From Bifidobacterium callitrichidarum (lineage in GTDB: Bacteria > Actinomycetota > Actinomycetes > Actinomycetales > Bifidobacteriaceae): a stretch of DNA of 64,000 nt. Within the stretch, counting starts at the first letter, position 1, and the number at the start of each line of letters is the position of its first letter. A program made the position numbers and the translations under genes. The stretch lies in NCBI RefSeq assembly GCF_003129905.1, contig NZ_QFFM01000003.1, positions 1 to 64,000 on the forward strand, read 5' to 3'. A model generated the notes under the pieces. That model did not search any database, was not told the DNA's origin, and worked only from the letters and a program-made list of their open reading frames with translations. This document shows, in pieces, positions 41,135 through 51,523 of this stretch.

Positions 41135-44100
41135 CTTGTCCCCACGTACGTGGGGTTGAATCTTTTTGCAAGCCATGTATACCCGCCCATACCAAACTTG
41201 TCCCCACGTACGTGGGGTTGAATCGAGTGTGGGCTTGCCGGAAGAGGCCGCGTTCAGCTTGTCCCCACGTACGTGGGGTTGAATCCTGGTATGCAATGGT
41301 GCAGCACCTCGCCCCAGACTTGTCCCCACGTACGTGGGGTTGAATCCTCCTGCTTGGGCGACGCCGACCACTCCGGTCAAGACTTGTCCCCACGTACGTG
41401 GGGTTGAATCCCGGTAACGGCTGGAACAATCGAAAAATTACCGCTTGTCCCCACGTACGTGGGGTTGAATCCGTAATTCCATTTTCCAAGCATGGACTCT
41501 GCCACTTGTCCCCACGTACGTGGGGTTGAATCTCCTTGTCGTCATACCACGATTGCACCAGACGTCTTGTCCCCACGTACGTGGGGTTGAATCCGGTTTC
41601 GAACCAGTTAGGCCATTCCAGTGCGGCTTGTCCCCACGTACGTGGGGTTGAATCCTCGACCATATACGCCATCTGCCTTACCGGTAACTTGTCCCCACGT
41701 ACGTGGGGTTGAATCCCCAAGGCGCGGCCTTGATTGGCTCATGCATGGCTTGTCCCCACGTACGTGGGGTTGAATCTGTAGATCCGCCAATCCCTCTCAT
41801 TTGAGCGGACTTGTCCCCACGTACGTGGGGTTGAATCCAGTGCAAGAAGTGCAAGCCCTAACCCAGCAGCCTTGTCCCCACGTACGTGGGGTTGAATCTC
41901 TCTGGGTAAAACCTAGGTCGCTACCATCTTGCTTGTCCCCACGTACGTGGGGTTGAATCCCGGATAAGAGGCAAATACTTTCTGCATCGTATCTTGTCCC
42001 CACGTACGTGGGGTTGAATCCCAAAGTGCTGGCAGGCACACGCTGGGTTGTGGGCTTGTCCCCACGTACGTGGGGTTGAATCTGGGTGGAAAGAATCAAC
42101 GCCTTCATTTTCAGGCTTGTCCCCACGTACGTGGGGTTGAATCTCAGGCTAAAGGCAGCCGAACTTGCGGAACAGGCTTGTCCCCACGTACGTGGGGTTG
42201 AATCCCATCGGCCTTGACGCGGACGAACTTGCTGTGGCTTGTCCCCACGTACGTGGGGTTGAATCCGGAACACTTACGCGAAGCACAGGTGGAAGCCCCT
42301 TGTCCCCACGTACGTGGGGTTGAATCCCAAACAGACCTCAAGACCAATGTGGGCATAATCTTGTCCCCACGTACGTGGGGTTGAATCCAGGCGAAACGAC
42401 TTCGAGACCGCGCTAGCCGACTTGTCCCCACGTACGTGGGGTTGAATCCTTGCGCGTAGAAGCATGGCGGCGTTCGCCATTCTTGTCCCCACGTACGTGG
42501 GGTTGAATCCTTCTGGACACTGGCTGAACCGGTATCCGACCACTTGTCCCCACGTACGTGGGGTTGAATCCGATCGCAAGCAATGGGCCAAAGCAAACCC
42601 GTCCTTGTCCCCACGTACGTGGGGTTGAATCTATAACGATACGCATTGATTCAGCGAATGAGTATCTTGTCCCCACGTACGTGGGGTTGAATCAGTGGAT
42701 GACTATGCCACAAAAAGGTATACGCGCTTGTCCCCACGTACGTGGGGTTGAATCCCCTGATCGGTTCGTGTTCGGTATGTGGCGGGCCTTGTCCCCACGT
42801 ACGTGGGGTTGAATCCTCTCGGTGACCTCGTAGACGCCTGGATAACTGCTTGTCCCCACGTACGTGGGGTTGAATCCGCCACGGCGACAACCCCGCCTAT
42901 CGCCACTGCCTTGTCCCCACGTACGTGGGGTTGAATCCCCCTCTTGATTATTAGTGGCATATTTGCGCAGCTTGTCCCCACGTACGTGGGGTTGAATCTT
43001 ACGCCGTGTGGTTACAGCACCTTGGAGTGCGCTTGTCCCCACGTACGTGGGGTTGAATCCGCCTGACCGGGGCGAGTACGCCGGTGAATCAACTTGTCCC
43101 CACGTACGTGGGGTTGAATCTCAGTTCACTTCATCCCCATTCCGGGTGTGAGACTTGTCCCCACGTACGTGGGGTTGAATCTGCTTGGTCTTTTGGATGG
43201 AACCGCACCGCGAGCTTGTCCCCACGTACGTGGGGTTGAATCTTGAGGCAGCTAGTTCCTGGGGAGTGCTCACGGCTTGTCCCCACGTACGTGGGGTTGA
43301 ATCCTCGGAAGGGATGCCGTGCAGTGTAGTCCGTGGCTTGTCCCCACGTACGTGGGGTTGAATCCTTGCCCATCCAAGGCTTGATGCCGAGTTGCTCGCT
43401 TGTCCCCACGTACGTGGGGTTGAATCTTTCGCCGAGACATTCGCCACTTCGATGCGAGACTTGTCCCCACGTACGTGGGGTTGAATCGATGCTTCCACAT
43501 CCCATATCAATAGGGCCCACCTTGTCCCCACGTACGTGGGGTTGAATCCACTGGATGTCTACGCGGCCTTGTGGCCGGACCCTTGTCCCCACGTACGTGG
43601 GGTTGAATCCGTCGCTACACGAGCAAGCGCAAGGTCTACGGCCTTGTCCCCACGTACGTGGGGTTGAATCCGGTTTGAGGGTGGTTGTTGTTCCAGCGGT
43701 GATCTTGTCCCCACGTACGTGGGGTTGAATCTACGACGACTGGCAAGCCGGACTAGGCCGCTTGCTTGTCCCCACGTACGTGGGGTTGAATCCACGACAC
43801 GCTCATGGAACTCCTCAACGGACCCCTTGTCCCCACGTACGTGGGGTTGAATCTATATGTCGAAAGTAGAACCACTTTTGATTCCACTTGTCCCCACGTA
43901 CGTGGGGTTGAATCCCGGAACAGCCCGACACAGGCGGTACGGACACGCTTGTCCCCACGTACGTGGGGTTGAATCCGAACTGGAAAAGCAGCTCGCCGAA
44001 CTGCAAGGCTTGTCCCCACGTATGTGGGGTTGAATCCACCGTCACACCCGACAAGGACTAGACTGACGGTTTGTCCCCACGTACGTGGGGTTGAATCTCT

Positions 44101-45276
44101 GAGCATGGTCTCTTTGACCGAATCCAAGCCCTTGTCCCCACGTATGTGGGGTTGAATCTTCCTCATCCGACATCGTGCTTGTGGTGGTTTCCTTGTCCCC
44201 ACGTATGTGGGGTTGAATCCCGCTGCCCAGGTCACTGCCGGTGATGACCAGCCTTGTCCCCACGTATGTGGGGTTGAATCTGGAAATGGAATGCAAATGT
44301 CCGAGAGTGGACACTTGTCCCCACGTATGTGGGGTTGAATCCAGATTGAGCAGGGCGGTAAGGGTAAGCGTCTCCTTGTCCCCACGTATGTGGGGTTGAA
44401 TCCGCGCTGCAGCGAAGACGAACCGTCAGCCGAATCTTTTCCCCACGTATGTGGGGTTGAATCTGCCGGGGTTGGTGAGGCCAGTTGGAATGACCCCTTA
44501 TCCCCGCGCAAGTGGGGTTGAATCTAGCCGGCTCTGTCCGAGATGGCGAGCCTGTGCCTTATCCCCACGTATGTGGGGTTGAATCACTCAGGGAACACCC
44601 GTATCGCATCATCCACATCTTGTCCCCACGTATGTGGGGTTGAATCTTGGCAGTTCTGGGTAGAGGCCAACCGTTGGCGCTTGTCCCCACGTATGTGGGG
44701 GTTGAATCCCAGTTCGACAAGCTCGCGCAGAGTGTTGGCGCCTTATCCCCACGCAAGTGGGGTTGAATCTCCGCAGAGGAGCGCGACGGAATGGGCGAAT
44801 ATCTTTTGTCCCCACGTATGTGGGGTTGAATCCTTCACGTGTCGGCATCCACACGGGACGCACAGCTTGTCCCCACGTATGTGGGGTTGAATCTTAGCCT
44901 GATCACGAGAATCCAAGTATGCCTCAACTTGTCCCCACGCAAGTGGGGTTGAATCCTTTCTCGTATTTCGCGGTTTAGGTATCCTTAGCTTGTCCCTGCG
45001 TATAATGGAGATGTCGATAGGACGGTCGAAGCACCGGTTGTCGGTGGCTCTTATCGACGTGGGAGTATGGAAACATCTCTTAGTAAGGCGTAAGGGGGGG
45101 CGGCTTGCAAGGGCCGCCCCCTTAACTTGTCCCCACGTATGTGGGGTTGAATCCACGGACGGCACCTTGGCGGTCGCTCTCGGCATCTTGTCCCCCACGT
45201 ATGTGGGGTTGAATCCTGGCAAGACCGGTGCATGTTGGCCGTCGGTGTCTTATTCCTACGCGAGTGGGGTTGACTC
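41135..45276 (+). CRISPR. Type I-E CRISPR array 2, 67 repeats
   Basis: I count 67 repeats; period mostly 61 bases. The repeat starts CTTGTCCCCAC and ends GTGGGGTTGAATC, identical to array 1 except the loop is GTAC in nearly all leader-side repeats and GTAT from about 44009 onward. Repeats from 44436 to the right are degenerate (CTTTTCCCC, CTTATCCCCGCG), so transcription runs left to right from leader 2 and the oldest spacers lie near cas3. One 109-base interval (45017-45125) breaks the period. Confidence 0.98.
45017..45125 (+). other. Non-spacer interval inside array 2
   Basis: 109 bases between a strongly degenerate repeat (44989-45016, TAATGGAG in place of the second stem arm) and a good repeat at 45126. 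It holds a G/C-rich hairpin (GGGGGGGCGGC, loop, GGCCGCCCCC) like a terminator. Possibly the junction of an older array end with further old repeats. Confidence 0.7.
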
Positions 45277-45379
45277 TCTTACGCGACATTCCGTGACTAT
45301 CGAATTATCTCATGTAAGTGTGTTTTGGTTCTTTTTGGATTTGGTTCGTCGGGCTTGATGTCATTGGCGTCAATAGTGA

Positions 45380-45399
45380 TATACTGTAAATGTATACAC
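45380..45399 (+). promoter_or_regulatory. Shared promoter element of cas3
   Basis: TATACTG 45380-45386, TAAATG, TATACAC 45393-45399, 15 bases before the cas3 ATG. Confidence 0.7.
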
Positions 45400-45414
45400 A
45401 TTATGAGAGGTTCG

Positions 45415-47910
45415 ATGAACACAAGCACTATACCGATTTGGGGTAAAACCGATCAGGAAACCAGCAACCCCGGGAAATGGCTTCCCCTTTCGACTCATTT
45501 GACCGACACTGCCGAAACCGCATCCCTTATCTGGAATGAGTGGATACCCAGCAATGTAAAAGCGAGATTAGATGATTGCCTTGGCTCATCTAATGCGATG
45601 CCAACCCTGATGTTTCTTGCTTCGATTCATGATGTCGGCAAGATCAGTCCACTGTTTGAAACACAGGCTGCAGATGCTTATTCGGGGATTATCCGAGAGC
45701 AATCCGAAAATGGTCTTGTAATTCCTGAATTGGTGTCCACCTTGCCGAGGGGATCCAGGCCGTCCGAATACAGGCATGAGAAGATCGGCGCATCGGCATT
45801 GTATGGTTGGCTCCTTCGGCATGATGTGTCTGAGAAGGTAGCTGCCACGTATGCCCAGATTATCGCAGGTCATCATGGTGGCTGCTTGGATTATGGGGCG
45901 CTCAAGGACTTGGGGAAACCGTCCATGTTCAAGGGCGATTCCAAATGGGGTGATTTGCGAGAAGCGTATTTGGATGAAGCCTATGAGCGTTATCCATGTG
46001 TTTTTTCCGAGACCCCGTTGACTAAGCAAACCCAATTGGTTCTTACCGGTTTTCTTGTCGTTTCTGATTGGATTTCCTCGAACCAGGATTTATTCCCTCT
46101 GGATCCCTCCAGAGAGACGGATGGTTACCCGACTAGGGCTGTCGCTTCTTGCAATCTTCCTTCACCGTGGACTCCTCAGTTGGAGGAGCAGGATGCCGGA
46201 AAGTTGTTCAGTAAGCGTTTTGATCGACCTTCTACCATGATTCGCCCGTTCCAGAAGGAAGTCGTAGATGCGGCTTTCAACATGGATAGTCCCGGTATCA
46301 TGTGCGTGGAGGCTCCGATGGGTGAAGGTAAGACCGAAGCCGCATTCCTGGCTGCGGAGGTTCTTGCTTCGCGATTCGGTTTGGGTGGACTCTATTTCGC
46401 TCTCCCCACCCAGGCCACTGCCGACTCGGTCTACGGGCGTATGATGACCTGGCGTTCGCATCTGCCTGATACGCCAGGTTCAACGTATCTCTCCCATCGG
46501 CACTCGACTGGGATCATGAAACAGTTGGGTCGCGAAACGGAATGGTCCTGGTTGGATGGACGGTACCGTCGCACCATGCACAACATGGTCGTAGGCACAG
46601 TGGACCAGATTCTTCTCTCCGCGAGGAAAGCCAAGTATCTCGTGTTGCGTCATCTCTCCTTCGTCGGGAAAGTACTCGTCATCGACGAAGTCCACGCCTA
46701 TGACGAGTACATGACCGTGTACTTGGAACGGGCACTTGAATGGTTGGGCTCCTACCATGTCCCGGTCATACTCATGAGCGCCACCCTACCAAACGCACGC
46801 CGCGTCAGCCTTCTTCAAGCCTACGCGACAGGAGCCGGATACTCTACGGAACAAGACACGAACAACCTCCTGTCTCCATGGAAGATAACCGTACTTGATT
46901 CCAAAAAAACGAACACCCGCTATCCCAAGGGATCCTCGCGCCACACCACAATCACCACGGAAATGACCACAGACGAAGAAGGCATCCAAACCGCCATCGA
47001 CATAGTCAAGGCCGGCGGATGCGCTCTCATCATCAAAGACACCGTCAACAGGGCCAATAGAACCTACGAAAAAATCAAGGCAACAGGAACCCCCACGCTC
47101 CTGGTTCACTCACGCTTCACGGTAGCGGACCGTCAAAAACTCGACCACACCCTAATCGAAGATTTCGGTCCCCAGCAAGACCATCGACCCCCGATGATTG
47201 TAGTCGCCACACAGGTAGCGGAACAAAGCCTTGACGTGGACTTCGATATCATCGTCTCTGATATCGCACCAATCGATCTGCTCCTGCAACGCGCCGGAAG
47301 ACTATTCCGCCACGACAGGACAAGCCGCCCGGTCAGCAACGCCAAAATGCTCATAACCGGCGCCAACGGATACCCAGAAGGAATCGGTTTGGTTTACGAC
47401 CCATGGATACTAGACCAAACCACCTCGAGCCTACAATCCCATCCACAATGGAACCTTCCTGAAGACATACCGGAACTCGTCGAATCAGTCTATTCCAAAG
47501 CAATCGAAGGCCCCGAAGGCAAAGCCTTCAAGAGAAAAATCAAAGCAAAGCAAGCCGAAGCCAGAAGAGCCCTGATCCCCCACGCATACGGACGAAGCAC
47601 CTGCCTAGACGGATGGCTCAACAACGCACCAACGACGGGATCAGTAAGAGACGGTGGCCCGGTAACCGAAGCCTATCTGGGTGAGAAAAGTCAAGAAAAC
47701 CTGATTCAACTCACGGAAAGCTCACTAGGCTACCTTGACGCCAACACCTTCATTGAATCCATGAAAGACCACGAATGGGCCGCCAAGAACGGAAACATCA
47801 CCATCCCCACAGACAACCTCCCATTCACAATCAACACAACAGGCTTCACCTACACATACAACTACTCAAAAGAATACGGCTGGCAAGTAAACAAACAACT
47901 CAACCAATAA
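45415..47910 (+). CDS. cas3: CRISPR nuclease-helicase Cas3
   Basis: 831 aa from the ATG at 45415 with GAGAGG upstream. HD nuclease domain first (His72-Asp73 in SIHDVGK, later IAGHHGG and VVSDW), then the SF2 helicase: Walker A APMGEGKTEA at about 300, DEVH in VIDEVHAYD, SATLP, and QRAGRLFRH. Cas3 is recruited by Cascade to the R-loop and degrades target DNA. All key residues are intact. It is on the opposite strand and 11.4 kb from the other cas genes, with cargo genes and array 2 between, but it shares the promoter element with cas8e. Confidence 0.97.
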   Translation: MNTSTIPIWGKTDQETSNPGKWLPLSTHLTDTAETASLIWNEWIPSNVKARLDDCLGSSNAMPTLMFLASIHDVGKISPLFETQAADAYSGIIREQSENGLVIPELVSTLPRGSRPSEYRHEKIGASALYGWLLRHDVSEKVAATYAQIIAGHHGGCLDYGALKDLGKPSMFKGDSKWGDLREAYLDEAYERYPCVFSETPLTKQTQLVLTGFLVVSDWISSNQDLFPLDPSRETDGYPTRAVASCNLPSPWTPQLEEQDAGKLFSKRFDRPSTMIRPFQKEVVDAAFNMDSPGIMCVEAPMGEGKTEAAFLAAEVLASRFGLGGLYFALPTQATADSVYGRMMTWRSHLPDTPGSTYLSHRHSTGIMKQLGRETEWSWLDGRYRRTMHNMVVGTVDQILLSARKAKYLVLRHLSFVGKVLVIDEVHAYDEYMTVYLERALEWLGSYHVPVILMSATLPNARRVSLLQAYATGAGYSTEQDTNNLLSPWKITVLDSKKTNTRYPKGSSRHTTITTEMTTDEEGIQTAIDIVKAGGCALIIKDTVNRANRTYEKIKATGTPTLLVHSRFTVADRQKLDHTLIEDFGPQQDHRPPMIVVATQVAEQSLDVDFDIIVSDIAPIDLLLQRAGRLFRHDRTSRPVSNAKMLITGANGYPEGIGLVYDPWILDQTTSSLQSHPQWNLPEDIPELVESVYSKAIEGPEGKAFKRKIKAKQAEARRALIPHAYGRSTCLDGWLNNAPTTGSVRDGGPVTEAYLGEKSQENLIQLTESSLGYLDANTFIESMKDHEWAAKNGNITIPTDNLPFTINTTGFTYTYNYSKEYGWQVNKQLNQ

Positions 47911-47920
47911 GCCGCCTCTA

Positions 47921-47952
47921 GGCAGGGGGGTCACACAACAAACCACCCTGCC
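47921..47952. terminator. Terminator between convergent genes
   Basis: 11-bp stem with one mismatch (GGCAGGGGGGT against ACCACCCTGCC), loop CACACAACAA, between cas3 and the 47958 gene. Confidence 0.65.
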
Positions 47953-47957
47953 ACCAC

Positions 47958-48842
47958 TCAATAATTCCCCACAGATACCCAATGAGCATAAGCATTCTGA
48001 ATGCTCCCATACCCGGTTTCGCAGTACTGGATGAACCATTTGAACTGGGTTTGGTAATTGGTTTGCCAGTCTGCTCCTGCCACGCTCATTTTTGAGCCTG
48101 GCAGGGCTTGCCCCAAGCCGTATGCTCCGGAGCTGGGGTTTGTTGCGGTGGGACTCCAGCCTGATTCGTGGTTGATGATGTGGTTGGCTGCGGTGAAGTC
48201 GTCTTCGGTGTAGCCGTTGGCGAGGAGGTAGTCGTGCGCCCATTTCTGGATTTCTGAGGTCGGGGTTGTGATGCCGAGTTGGCTTGTTGGGTCGAGGGTG
48301 CCGACGAGGATGACTTTGTCTGTTGGCGGGGTTTTGACTTGGGCTGTGAAAACGTTTGAGTGGACTATCTTGTCGCCTGTTTTGATGACGAGTTTGGTGG
48401 CTTCCATGACTCCGTTTTGGCCTTCGGTTTCGGTTTTTTCCTGCCCTTTGGGGAGGGTGGAGGTTTCTTTTTTGACTGTGGAGAAGGGGATTGGTTCTTC
48501 GCTGGTTTCGACTGTGGTTTCCGGTGCGGTGATGGTGATTGCGGTGTCTTCTTTGACTTTGCTTTCCAATGTCGGTGAGATGACGGAATCCGGTTCCAGG
48601 GTGATGCCGTTCTCATCCAATGCGGCTTTGATGGTCTTGTGTGGTTCGGCGAGTATGCGACGCTGTTTGCCGTTGATGGTGATTTTGATACTTGTCTTTG
48701 GTGCTTCTACTGCGTTTGCCGTGCTGTTGTAGTATAGACGGTCATTAAGTGCAGAGAAGCATAGCAGGAGTCCGATAGTGATCAGGCATGCGATGACCTG
48801 CAGGATTGGTTTCCTGGGTTTTTTGTTGCGATGCTTGGCCAT
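47958..48842 (-). CDS. Exported DUF348/G5 protein with lytic-transglycosylase-like domain
   Basis: 294 aa. One N-terminal membrane helix or signal (ILQVIACLITIGLLLCFSAL, about 13-32). Then one DUF348 unit (ITINGKQRRILAEPHKTIKA), a G5-like unit (IPFSTVKKETSTLPKGQEKT), and a C-terminal SLT-like lysozyme domain with the likely catalytic Glu in IINHESGWSPTATNPSSGAY and GLGQALPGSKM. The layout is that of RpfB-type muralytic proteins of actinobacteria. Next to a sortase and transfer-type genes, it may open peptidoglycan for a secretion or conjugation apparatus. Last gene of a minus-strand operon. Confidence 0.88.
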   Translation of the reverse strand: MAKHRNKKPRKPILQVIACLITIGLLLCFSALNDRLYYNSTANAVEAPKTSIKITINGKQRRILAEPHKTIKAALDENGITLEPDSVISPTLESKVKEDTAITITAPETTVETSEEPIPFSTVKKETSTLPKGQEKTETEGQNGVMEATKLVIKTGDKIVHSNVFTAQVKTPPTDKVILVGTLDPTSQLGITTPTSEIQKWAHDYLLANGYTEDDFTAANHIINHESGWSPTATNPSSGAYGLGQALPGSKMSVAGADWQTNYQTQFKWFIQYCETGYGSIQNAYAHWVSVGNY

Positions 48843-48869
48843 GACCGGCCCCCTTCCTTTGTTTTAATC

Positions 48870-50075
48870 TCAGGTAATGCTCGGGTGCGGGGACTCCAGA
48901 ATCGGAATGTTCTCGGCCATCCACGGGCAAGCCCACCGCCAGCAGGCGAACACGATAGCCGCGGTCAATAGTGCGGTGAGCACCAGTCTGACAACGACAT
49001 TGCCGGCACTCAATCGGAAGATGATGACCAGCGGGTTCGCGGACGGGTCGCGTTGGATGATGCCCATCATCCTCTTGTGGCTGATGATCCATGCGAACGT
49101 GTTGAGCACCAGCCATGAGATGAGCGTGCAGAGTGCGAGTACGCCGGTGACGGGGAGGTTGACTGTACGGCTGAGTGTGGTCACATGCTTGGTGATCTGT
49201 GTGCGCACGTCGGTCGTCGTAGTGGATAGCGCTTCGGGCATGCCTTCGGTCTTGTCTATCCAGCCTTCCAGTTGGCCGTGGACGATGAATCGTTGCGTCT
49301 GTTCGCCGGTTCCGGCCCAGAAGATCATCGGATAGCAGGTGGTGAGGGTGATGCCTCGTTCGACGCCGGCCGCGTATGGTGCGATCACATCAGTCTGATG
49401 CATGTCAACGATCTGATGCGAGACAGCCTTGTACACAAACCAATAGTCATTGGTTTCGATGATGATTTCCTGACCAGGGGTCAGTTTGTCCAGGTAGCCG
49501 AAGTCGGTTGCGGTGGCGTGGCCGGCAAGACTGTAATTGCCGATTTGTCCAGCATTGGCAGTGCTTTCGTAGTGGCCGGCGCCCATGTTGTTGAGCACGT
49601 CCAAACCGGTGCCCTGCTGGATCGGCCGCTTCCAATCCTTGCCGAGGACGGGCATGTACACGTAACCCATGATTTCCCCATATTTCGGTTTGGAGTTGTC
49701 GACGGGGATGTCGTCGGTGTGGAGTTTGGCGGCGTTCGACTTGCTGGTCTTGAACTCCTTCTTGCTGGCGGTGACGAGTTCACGACTTACGGAGTCGGTG
49801 TCCATGCCGCTGCCCACGTACTGCCATCCGATGTAGATGGCGAAGAACAGGACGAGGAGGATGCAGGTGCCGCCGATGAACTGCAGCAGGTAATCCCACC
49901 ATGCTCGGCGGATACGTTCCGGTTTGAGACTGTCCCCATGCTTCGGTTTCCTTCGAGGCGGATATGCGGGAGGCGTGTTCCCGCTGGAGCGTGGAACACG
50001 TCGAACCGGGGTAACCGGTTCGCTGGCTGCGGGCATGAAGTCTTCCCAGTCGGCGTCGGCGTAACTTGCGCTCAT
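48870..50075 (-). CDS. Class E-type sortase
   Basis: 401 aa. A cytoplasmic basic, proline-rich N-terminus, a membrane helix (about 64-85), then a sortase fold with His186 (SLAGHATATDFGYLD), Cys247 (TLTTCYP) and Arg262 (RFIVHG), and two or three C-terminal membrane helices. Sortases of this class in actinobacteria recognise LAxTG and attach surface proteins to peptidoglycan. Two LAHTG proteins are encoded in the window, at 15458 and 38254, so they are likely substrates. Start overlaps the previous stop (ATGA). Confidence 0.93.
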   Translation of the reverse strand: MSASYADADWEDFMPAASEPVTPVRRVPRSSGNTPPAYPPRRKPKHGDSLKPERIRRAWWDYLLQFIGGTCILLVLFFAIYIGWQYVGSGMDTDSVSRELVTASKKEFKTSKSNAAKLHTDDIPVDNSKPKYGEIMGYVYMPVLGKDWKRPIQQGTGLDVLNNMGAGHYESTANAGQIGNYSLAGHATATDFGYLDKLTPGQEIIIETNDYWFVYKAVSHQIVDMHQTDVIAPYAAGVERGITLTTCYPMIFWAGTGEQTQRFIVHGQLEGWIDKTEGMPEALSTTTTDVRTQITKHVTTLSRTVNLPVTGVLALCTLISWLVLNTFAWIISHKRMMGIIQRDPSANPLVIIFRLSAGNVVVRLVLTALLTAAIVFACWRWACPWMAENIPILESPHPSIT

Positions 50076-50437
50076 GCGACCTCCTCGACTGTCTGTTGTT
50101 TGCGGGCTTCGAAGACGAGACTGCGTGCCTGGGTTGCTTGTTGAATGGCCTGTTGGAGGACCGGGTCATCGTCGGCGAACGGGGTCAATGTGTTGATGAC
50201 ACTGGACAGGAGTCCGATGGATGCGCTGGCGCAAGAGGTTTTCGACGCTTCACCGTTTTCGTCGCGGAAGATGAGTCGGATTGGCATGGCTGTCTGCGGT
50301 GTTTCGGTGACTGGTTCTCCCCCGCCGTTGCGTTGTGTTTTCAGCCAATAGTCGAAGAATGCGGCCGCCTGGTCTGGGCTCATGTCTTTTGGCGGATGCT
50401 GGATGAACGCATCCCTGACTGTTTTCGTTCGAATCAT
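50072..50437 (-). CDS. Hypothetical protein of the sortase operon
   Basis: 121 aa, SD GGGGACAAAG. Helical and soluble (DMSPDQAAAFFDYWLKTQRN; VLQQAIQQATQARSLVFEAR). No family recognised. Coupled to the sortase gene by ATGA overlap. Confidence 0.65.
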   Translation of the reverse strand: MIRTKTVRDAFIQHPPKDMSPDQAAAFFDYWLKTQRNGGGEPVTETPQTAMPIRLIFRDENGEASKTSCASASIGLLSSVINTLTPFADDDPVLQQAIQQATQARSLVFEARKQQTVEEVA

Positions 50438-50495
50438 TATCTTTGTCCCCGTAAAAGAGTGTGTTTGGTTCCCCTTGAAATGATGATGGTTCCGG

Positions 50496-51002
50496 TCAGC
50501 TGATTTCCTGCTGTTTGCGCCGATAGGCTTCGGTCACCGTCTGACTGTGTTCGGGGTGTTCCATGAGTTCGTCCAGATAGCAGTCGAGGACGAGCGCGTG
50601 TTTTTCTCCGGTGAGCTGGTCCATGGCGCTCATGGTTTTCATGGTGATGCCAGGGCCGATCCTGTTGTCTGTCCGGAATTGGATGATTTCCTTTGACAGT
50701 TTCCGTTGCAGTTCGCTGATACCTGGGATTGTTTGGATGTCGGTTCTTGTCGCATACCAGTCGGCCAGTTCCAGCACCGATTGGCGCATCAACGGCATGA
50801 CCTGAGTGGACATGCGCAGCTTGTGGTCCACGAAGACCAGGAATGCGAGCATGCACAAGGTTACCGCAGCCATGGCGAATCCGAGGATTGTTCCGACCAT
50901 CCACAGCATGGGCTTGGCTTGCAGACAGTAGACTCCCAAACCTGTCCATGCTGTGAGGGCGATGATGTTCAGGATGATTCTGCTCCTGATTTTCTGGTTC
51001 AT
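50496..51002 (-). CDS. Small membrane protein, family A paralogue 3
   Basis: 168 aa. Two N-terminal membrane helices (IILNIIALTAWTGLGVY and MVGTILGFAMAAVTLCMLAFLV), then a cytoplasmic helical domain with ELADWYATRTDIQTIPGISE. This motif and the layout recur in the proteins encoded at 50999 and, more distantly, 52173. Start overlaps the upstream stop. Function unknown. Confidence 0.68.
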   Translation of the reverse strand: MNQKIRSRIILNIIALTAWTGLGVYCLQAKPMLWMVGTILGFAMAAVTLCMLAFLVFVDHKLRMSTQVMPLMRQSVLELADWYATRTDIQTIPGISELQRKLSKEIIQFRTDNRIGPGITMKTMSAMDQLTGEKHALVLDCYLDELMEHPEHSQTVTEAYRRKQQEIS

Positions 51003-51523
51003 TCCTTGCTTGTCCCGTTCATGCTGACGGCCGCCTGTTGCTGCCGGTAGGCTGTTTGCTGTTTCCAGAGGGCTGGTTTCCTGGACATGTCGGTCAAATA
51101 CTGGTTGAGGACTTCGGCATGCTGTTCCCCGCTACTTGCGTCCATCGTTCGCATCGTCTGGATTGCCGGTGTGAGCTGTTCGAGGGGCATGTTCTGTGCG
51201 ATCTGCAATTGCAATCCCAACCGTTCACGCAGGCTGATGATGCCGTCCAGCCGGTCCAGATCGGTTCTCGTCGCATACCAGTTACCGAGCTCGTAAATAG
51301 ACTGGCGGGCGACCGTTTCGGCCTGCTCCTGGTCGGACTCCACCTTGTACACGAGCAAAGCCACGACCATGGCGACCACGGAGATCAGCATCCACAGCAA
51401 ACCGACGCGCACCCACAACTGCCAGCCCAACGTTCGCCGGACACTGGTGACGATTACGGCAACACCCCAGAGAATGGTTGAGACCGTGCAGATCGTGATG
51501 ATGCGTTTGATGTCGGTTTTCAC
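50999..51523 (-). CDS. Small membrane protein, family A paralogue 2
   Basis: 174 aa from a GTG at 51523 that overlaps the upstream stop as GTGA. Two membrane helices (IITICTVSTILWGVAVIV and VGLLWMLISVVAMVVALLVY), then YELGNWYATRTDLDRLDGII, closely matching the 50496 product, and a shared end (MRTMDASSGEQHAEVLNQYL). The pair are clear paralogues. Confidence 0.7.
   Translation of the reverse strand: MKTDIKRIITICTVSTILWGVAVIVTSVRRTLGWQLWVRVGLLWMLISVVAMVVALLVYKVESDQEQAETVARQSIYELGNWYATRTDLDRLDGIISLRERLGLQLQIAQNMPLEQLTPAIQTMRTMDASSGEQHAEVLNQYLTDMSRKPALWKQQTAYRQQQAAVSMNGTSKE

Noticed and set aside
25107..45248. Self-targeting spacers against genes in this window
   Set aside because: I saw no spacer that clearly matches another part of the window, but I could not compare all of them exhaustively, so nothing is claimed.
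41135..45276. Equivalent open frames across array 2
   Set aside because: Same reason; the array is non-coding.
25079..45276. Two separate CRISPR systems
   Set aside because: Repeats differ at one base, leaders are homologous and there is a single complete I-E gene set, so one system serves both arrays.
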